A stretch of DNA of 64,000 nt from Sphingobium limneticum (GTDB lineage Bacteria; Pseudomonadota; Alphaproteobacteria; Sphingomonadales; Sphingomonadaceae): positions 1 to 64,000 of the forward strand of contig NZ_VYPZ01000013.1 of assembly GCF_008710155.1 (NCBI RefSeq), written 5' to 3'. Positions within the stretch are counted from its first letter, which is position 1. Every line of letters starts with the position of its first letter. Below the pieces are notes generated by a model. It saw only the letters and a program-made list of their open reading frames with translations, was not told where the DNA came from and made no database searches. This document shows, piece by piece, positions 60,408-64,000 of this stretch. The position numbers and the translations under genes are program-made.

Positions 60408-61553
60408 TCATTGCGGTGTCGCCGTATTCATCGGTCGACTATACTCCCCCCGCAGCGCATCGAGCGCGATTTGAGTGAAGCCTGCTTCGTAAAGTTCAAT
60501 CTGCGTGCGGCGCTTGTAATAGGAGAGCCGACGGCCTGGTGTGTCCGCTTCGATCCGCATCCTTGCAACGCCTCGGATGCCCGGCGCGCGGCGGTGCTGC
60601 GCCAGCGTTACCAGCACGTCGAGGGCATAGCGACCGAGCAGGTCGCTGCGCTCCTCAGAGAGGTTAGCGGCCGCATCGAGCATGGTGCGGGTGAGCCGAT
60701 AGACGTCGTCGCCTTCCGACTGGTGGTAGAGGGCCGCAAAATCGACCGGGAACAACGGTTCGGCGTCAGGCTCTTCGCTGTCGAAAATCCACGCCTCATA
60801 CCAGATGGCCCCGATCTTCTCGATCATGGCGATGCGCGCCCAAAAATCCTCCCAGGCCGCATCCTTGTTATTGCTCTTGGAGCGATGGTAGCCCGCCCAA
60901 TCGCCCTTTGCGGATTTGGACCCGCCGACAAGACGAAGTGCCCAGACAGAATGAACACCGATCTCGAACACCTTGCGGGCGGGATGGTCCATGGGCGGAG
61001 TCTGGCTCAGCGCGGAAATCGGCACGCCGAAAGTCGCGTCGAGCTGGATTAGGCCATAAAGATCGACCAACATCCGCAGCAACAATGCATCGCCGGTCTC
61101 ACGGACCCGCCGAAGCATCGAGGCTTCGGCTTCGATCCCGGTTACCAACGCGACGGGCAAAAAGATCGGGTCGCTGTCGAGCGGGATCGGTTGCAGGCGA
61201 TATTGCGGATATAGCTTCGTCGACCGCTCAGTGCGTGCGACAAAGCCGTGCTGGATCAGCTCGTCGATCGCCACCTTGGCCCGAGGTTTTCCCATGCCGG
61301 TGTGCTGTTCGCATGCCTTGGCCGACCACTTGCTGAGCTGGTGATCGCTACCCGTTCCCGCGAGGAGCACAATAAAGGCCGTGACCAAGTTCAGCCTGTT
61401 GCCGGTTTCGACCTGCCACAGGCGTTCCCACGCGGAGCGATCGATAGCGAGGAAGTTGCCCCCACGCCCTTTCCCTCGAATGCGATCGACACCGACTGAT
61501 TCGGCTTCGGGGGACGCCGAACCGTCCAAGGGCGCATTTCTCGATCGTTCCAC
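60408..61553 (-). CDS. Winged-helix plasmid protein, 381 aa
   Basis: GTG start at 61553. The N-terminal region (WERLWQVETGNRLNLVTAFI, LLAGTGSDHQLSKWSAKACE, GKPRAKVAIDELIQHGFVAR) looks like a winged helix as in replication initiators or transcriptional regulators. The rest is family-specific with many aromatic residues (WYEAWIFDSEEPD, LYHQSEGDDVY). Directly upstream lies the 9-bp tandem repeat array at 61583-61655, a possible binding site. It may be a Rep-like protein of an extra replicon or a repressor; I cannot choose. Confidence 0.5.
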   Translation of the reverse strand: MERSRNAPLDGSASPEAESVGVDRIRGKGRGGNFLAIDRSAWERLWQVETGNRLNLVTAFIVLLAGTGSDHQLSKWSAKACEQHTGMGKPRAKVAIDELIQHGFVARTERSTKLYPQYRLQPIPLDSDPIFLPVALVTGIEAEASMLRRVRETGDALLLRMLVDLYGLIQLDATFGVPISALSQTPPMDHPARKVFEIGVHSVWALRLVGGSKSAKGDWAGYHRSKSNNKDAAWEDFWARIAMIEKIGAIWYEAWIFDSEEPDAEPLFPVDFAALYHQSEGDDVYRLTRTMLDAAANLSEERSDLLGRYALDVLVTLAQHRRAPGIRGVARMRIEADTPGRRLSYYKRRTQIELYEAGFTQIALDALRGEYSRPMNTATPQ

Positions 61554-61582
61554 AGCGGCGCGTTAGCATGTGTTCCTGTCCC

Positions 61583-61655
61583 CATCAAGGGTATCAATGC
61601 TATCAAGGTATTCAAGGGCATCAAGAGCAATGGAACATATCAAGGTAATCAAGTA
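61583..61655. repeat. Array of 9-bp repeats (core ATCAAGG)
   Basis: Five contiguous 9-bp units (CATCAAGGG, TATCAATGC, TATCAAGGT, ATTCAAGGG, CATCAAGAG), a 10-bp interruption, then two more (TATCAAGGT, AATCAAGTA). The 9-bp period is less than one helical turn. It starts 30 bp upstream of the GTG of the 381-aa gene. Confidence 0.7.
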
Positions 61656-62001
61656 ACACCCGAGCATGCCGTTTTCCATCCGGTGTCATTAGAAATGGCT
61701 GGAATCAGGGCGTTAGCGCGCTGGCGTACATTGAATTTTAATACCCAGAGGGCTATATGGTTCTTACAGCTTCGGCTGCTTCGGCCTCACGGCCTTTTGG
61801 AATTACACCGCAAGGTGCTCGGGGAGAGTCTCGCAAGAGGCTCTCCCCTTTCCTCGTCCAGATTTGGCGCTCTCGCTCGGTTTTATACTCGCCGAGCGCG
61901 CAATGGGCGTTTAGCGTCATTGGCGGGATTACACGACCGGTCACGCGCTCTCGGCTGCTCGGGTTGCTTGTGAATTTGGCTCCGCGGCCTACTCTGCCGC
62001 C
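61656..62001. other. Upstream region of the nucleotidyltransferase operon, with a GNRA hairpin
   Basis: No convincing gene in 346 bp. It contains GGCCTCACGGCC around 61786, the long hairpin at 61821-61848, and the promoter region for 62002. The AT-rich start (61730-61760) could hold a promoter for a short RNA ending at the hairpin. Confidence 0.45.
61821..61851 (+). terminator. Stable hairpin with GCAA tetraloop
   Basis: GGGGAGAGTCTC with GAGGCTCTCCCC (one G-U pair in RNA), loop GCAA, then TTTCC. It is 150 bp upstream of the nucleotidyltransferase start and could end a small RNA or an upstream transcript. Confidence 0.6.
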
Positions 62002-62763
62002 ATGGTAGGCATCGACGAACATCTGCGCGAAGTATTAGCGAGGCATCGGGTCGACACCGGCCTCTTTTCGCGGGTGCGCGGCGTTCAGCCGTTGATCGAG
62101 CCAGTCATCCAGACATGGGGCGGCCCGTTCATCGTCGATATCCGCACAAGCGGGTCTTTCGCGAAGGGGACCGCAGTTCACGGCGGCACGGATATCGATC
62201 TTTTCGTCTCGCTCACATCGACGCTGACTGACACACTGCAGCGGATATCCGACACATTGTTCAACGCTTTCTTGCAAGCTGGCTATGCGCCACGCCGTCA
62301 AAACGTGTCGACCGGTTTGACCGTGAACGGATGGAAAGTCGATGTGACGCCGGCCAGGCGGCAAGATCAGTACGGCAACTACCACAGCTTATGGAGCACC
62401 AAGACAGGTAGCTGGCTCCAGACCAACATTAGCGAACATATACGGGTTGTTTCTAACTCTGGCCGTCTCGATGAAATTCGGCTTATCAAGATCTGGCGCA
62501 ATCGCTTTGGCATCGACTGGCAGTCGTTTTATCTTGAGCTTTTTGTGCTTGATGCGCTCCGGGGTGCCCGGGTTGGGAATGTCCAGGAGAATATTGTCAC
62601 TGTGTTTCGCGCCATAACGACTTCTCTTGCCAACAAACGGCTCGTTGATCCGGCAAACACCAACAACGTCGTTTCCAATGTGCTCACGGCAGATGCAAAG
62701 GGTGCCGTAATAAAAAGCGCGCAAGTCGCGCTTGAGAGCCCGTGGAACGTCGTATTCCAATGA
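62002..62763 (+). CDS. CD-NTase/OAS-like nucleotidyltransferase
   Basis: 253 residues. The polymerase-beta nucleotidyltransferase signature is complete: GSFAKGTAVHGGTDIDLFVS (residues 51-70) with D64 and D66, and a third carboxylate D114 in GWKVDVTPAR. The GSxxKGT form plus the helical C-terminal part places it with CD-NTase/OAS-like or CCA-like enzymes instead of antitoxin MNTs. ATG at 62002 has no strong Shine-Dalgarno sequence. It overlaps the DUF6602 gene by ATGA, so the two are coupled. A nucleotide-signal or tRNA-modifying toxin-like role is possible. Confidence 0.72.
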   Translation: MVGIDEHLREVLARHRVDTGLFSRVRGVQPLIEPVIQTWGGPFIVDIRTSGSFAKGTAVHGGTDIDLFVSLTSTLTDTLQRISDTLFNAFLQAGYAPRRQNVSTGLTVNGWKVDVTPARRQDQYGNYHSLWSTKTGSWLQTNISEHIRVVSNSGRLDEIRLIKIWRNRFGIDWQSFYLELFVLDALRGARVGNVQENIVTVFRAITTSLANKRLVDPANTNNVVSNVLTADAKGAVIKSAQVALESPWNVVFQ

Positions 62764-63473
62764 CGTCTGAATGGTCCCTCGCGGCGTTGTTCGCCGACTT
62801 CCACGAGAAGATACAAAGCGAGCTGGCTACAGCGCGCAAGCTCGGCCACCCTACCGACAAAGGCGACGCCAGCGAGCAGGTCTGGATTGACGTCCTGACC
62901 CACTATCTGCCCCGCAGATATGAAGCCCGCAAAGGATTTGTAGTCGATAGCCGAGGCGTCTTCAGCCAGCAGATCGACGTGATCATCCACGACCGACAAT
63001 ATTCTCCATTCGTGTTCACGTTCAAAGGCACCGATGTCGTACCGGCGGAAAGCGTATATGCGGTGTTTGAAGCCAAGCAGGAGTTGACGGCCGATTACAT
63101 CCGCTATGCCGGAGAGAAGGCGGCTTCCGTGCGCCGGCTGCACCGCACAAGTCTGTCTGCAGAGACGATCGACGGGCCGTCCCGCGCGAAGCCGCTCCAT
63201 CATATTCTTGCGGGCATTCTCACACTGAGCGCAGGCTGGAAGCCGCCTTTGGGCGACACGTTAGCAGGGCATCTTAGACGTGACCTGGACGAGGAATCGC
63301 TCGACATTGGATGCATTGCCGATGCTGGTTGGTTCACCAAGCGCGCAGACAGTTTTGAGCTCAACACGGTCGACAAGGCCGCGACCCGCTTTCTGTTCGA
63401 ACTGATTGCGCAGCTCCAAGCTATTGGGACTGCGCCAATGCTCGACATTCGGGCATATGCGAGCATGATCTGA
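62760..63473 (+). CDS. DUF6602 protein, PD-(D/E)XK nuclease-like
   Basis: 237 residues. DUF6602-like flow: LGHPTDKGDASEQVWIDVLT, YLPRRYEARKGFVVDSRGVF, SQQIDVIIHDRQYSPF, VVPAESVYAVFEAKQELTAD. E39, D73 and E104-A-K106 fit the PD-(D/E)XK active site exactly in order. The C-terminal part is helical. Starts inside the nucleotidyltransferase stop (ATGA). Together they form a two-gene unit whose nuclease could be the effector of the nucleotidyltransferase. Confidence 0.68.
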   Translation: MTSEWSLAALFADFHEKIQSELATARKLGHPTDKGDASEQVWIDVLTHYLPRRYEARKGFVVDSRGVFSQQIDVIIHDRQYSPFVFTFKGTDVVPAESVYAVFEAKQELTADYIRYAGEKAASVRRLHRTSLSAETIDGPSRAKPLHHILAGILTLSAGWKPPLGDTLAGHLRRDLDEESLDIGCIADAGWFTKRADSFELNTVDKAATRFLFELIAQLQAIGTAPMLDIRAYASMI

Positions 63474-63590
63474 TGCCGAAAGTGGAAAGCTGATGCAGGA
63501 CCAGTGTATGCTAACCGGGTCTCATCAGGAGCCACCGGCACCGCGCACGGAATCGCACGCTTTGCAGAGCTGTCATGGCCTTGGGAATCA

Positions 63591-64000
63591 TCAACTGCTC
63601 CGAATTATTTCGAGTTCGTCGGGCTCGATGTTGAGTCGGATGCGCCATCGCGCCAGCATCCTGCCCTCATTGGGAAACAGGGGATCGAGGCGCTGATAGG
63701 TCGGCGTCAGCCGCGCGCGCAACGGCTCCAATGCCGCTGCGTCGGCCAGTCCGTAAAATTCCAGCAGATAGCCGAGGCGGCGGATTACCGCGCCAACGCC
63801 GAGGCGAAGCGCATAGTCGATCATCAGTTCGACCCGCAGCGTATCGCGCTTCATCCAGAGCCCTTTGGCGACCTCCGTGACGCCGCCGACATATTGCGGA
63901 TGGTCGAGACCATCGATGATGGTCCGCTCGCGATCGCTGACCCGGACCTGCTCTTCGGATGTAATCCAGATCTCGGTCAGGCCGAAGAAATCCTTTGGTC
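63591..64000 (-). CDS. AbiEi-type antitoxin-like protein (partial, runs off the window)
   Basis: 136 C-terminal residues visible; the 5' part is beyond the right edge. The frame reads DFFGLTEIWITSEEQVRVSD, RERTIIDGLDHPQYVGGVTE, DYALRLGVGAVIRRLGYLLE, then ends LNIEPDELEIIRSS. This is the AbiEi_3-type C-terminal domain of type IV antitoxins and related regulators. The usual AbiEii nucleotidyltransferase is not downstream; instead the convergent DUF6602/nucleotidyltransferase pair is. It could be an orphan regulator or part of the adjacent unit. Confidence 0.75.
   Translation of the reverse strand, partial: PKDFFGLTEIWITSEEQVRVSDRERTIIDGLDHPQYVGGVTEVAKGLWMKRDTLRVELMIDYALRLGVGAVIRRLGYLLEFYGLADAAALEPLRARLTPTYQRLDPLFPNEGRMLARWRIRLNIEPDELEIIRSS

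Noticed and set aside
61683-61973. Plus-strand frame of 96 codons before the nucleotidyltransferase
   Set aside because: Runs through a stable hairpin and has no plausible ribosome site or domain.
1-64000. CRISPR array, rRNA, tRNA
   Set aside because: No spacer-repeat pattern, rRNA-like conserved blocks or cloverleaf candidates were noticed in either strand.

Overview
The window looks like part of a large, high-GC, mobilizable plasmid of an alphaproteobacterium, most likely a sphingomonad (Sphingobium, Novosphingobium or Sphingopyxis type). The reasons are the paired ParA/ParB and iteron-Rep backbone, the Toprim primase, strawberry-notch helicase, ParB and ArdC series, the RHE_PE00001-type regulator, and the metal-resistance load. 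The assignment is inference from gene content; no ribosomal RNA or other taxonomic marker is present.

Layout. 0.4-14.2 kb is a metal and stress cargo region with several decayed genes: a multicopper oxidase interrupted by one in-frame amber codon, an IS21-family element, a minus-strand chromate operon (chrB, chrA, a secreted superoxide dismutase in the chrC position, then an ATP-grasp gene), small secreted proteins, a 5'-truncated zwf, a collapsed HAD gene and an intact HAD phosphatase. 14.4-27.5 kb is a copper-type island. A long minus-strand operon (MerR regulator, two lipoproteins, a membrane NAD(P)H/2Fe-2S reductase, a membrane cytochrome-like protein, a seven-haem cytochrome, a DUF1622 protein and a Csp-like copper store) diverges from a plus-strand cusCBA-cusF-type RND efflux operon. 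Two similar dyads, one before merR and one in the divergent intergenic region, look like MerR-type operators.

27.7-35.7 kb holds an orphan nuclease-like gene, a tyrosine recombinase with a dif-like site beside it, and the main replicon: parB, parA and rep on the minus strand, two identical 18-bp palindromes flanking parA, and an iteron array upstream of rep. 36-50.6 kb reads as a conjugative leading region: ssb, primase, methyltransferase-helicase, large ParB, ArdC antirestriction protein, a PP-loop (PAPS-reductase-like) protein, a DUF2493/SLOG protein and a second ssb. These genes are separated by structured leaders. One leader class places the Shine-Dalgarno sequence in a stem; another is an exact 44-bp repeat before the DUF2493 gene and the second ssb.

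50.6-58.9 kb carries a thermonuclease-like protein, a RES-Xre toxin-antitoxin pair, a HEPN-motif protein, small plasmid proteins, a second parA-parB pair, a strong terminator, a likely oriT interval and MobC-relaxase genes. 59-64 kb is a defence-like end: a Zn-ribbon protein, a MazF-domain protein, a winged-helix protein preceded by 9-bp tandem repeats, a translationally coupled nucleotidyltransferase and DUF6602 nuclease pair, and a convergent AbiEi-type gene running off the window. The most promising undescribed items are that two-gene pair, the structured leader family, the HhH-nuclease orphan and the copper-linked transmembrane redox operon.
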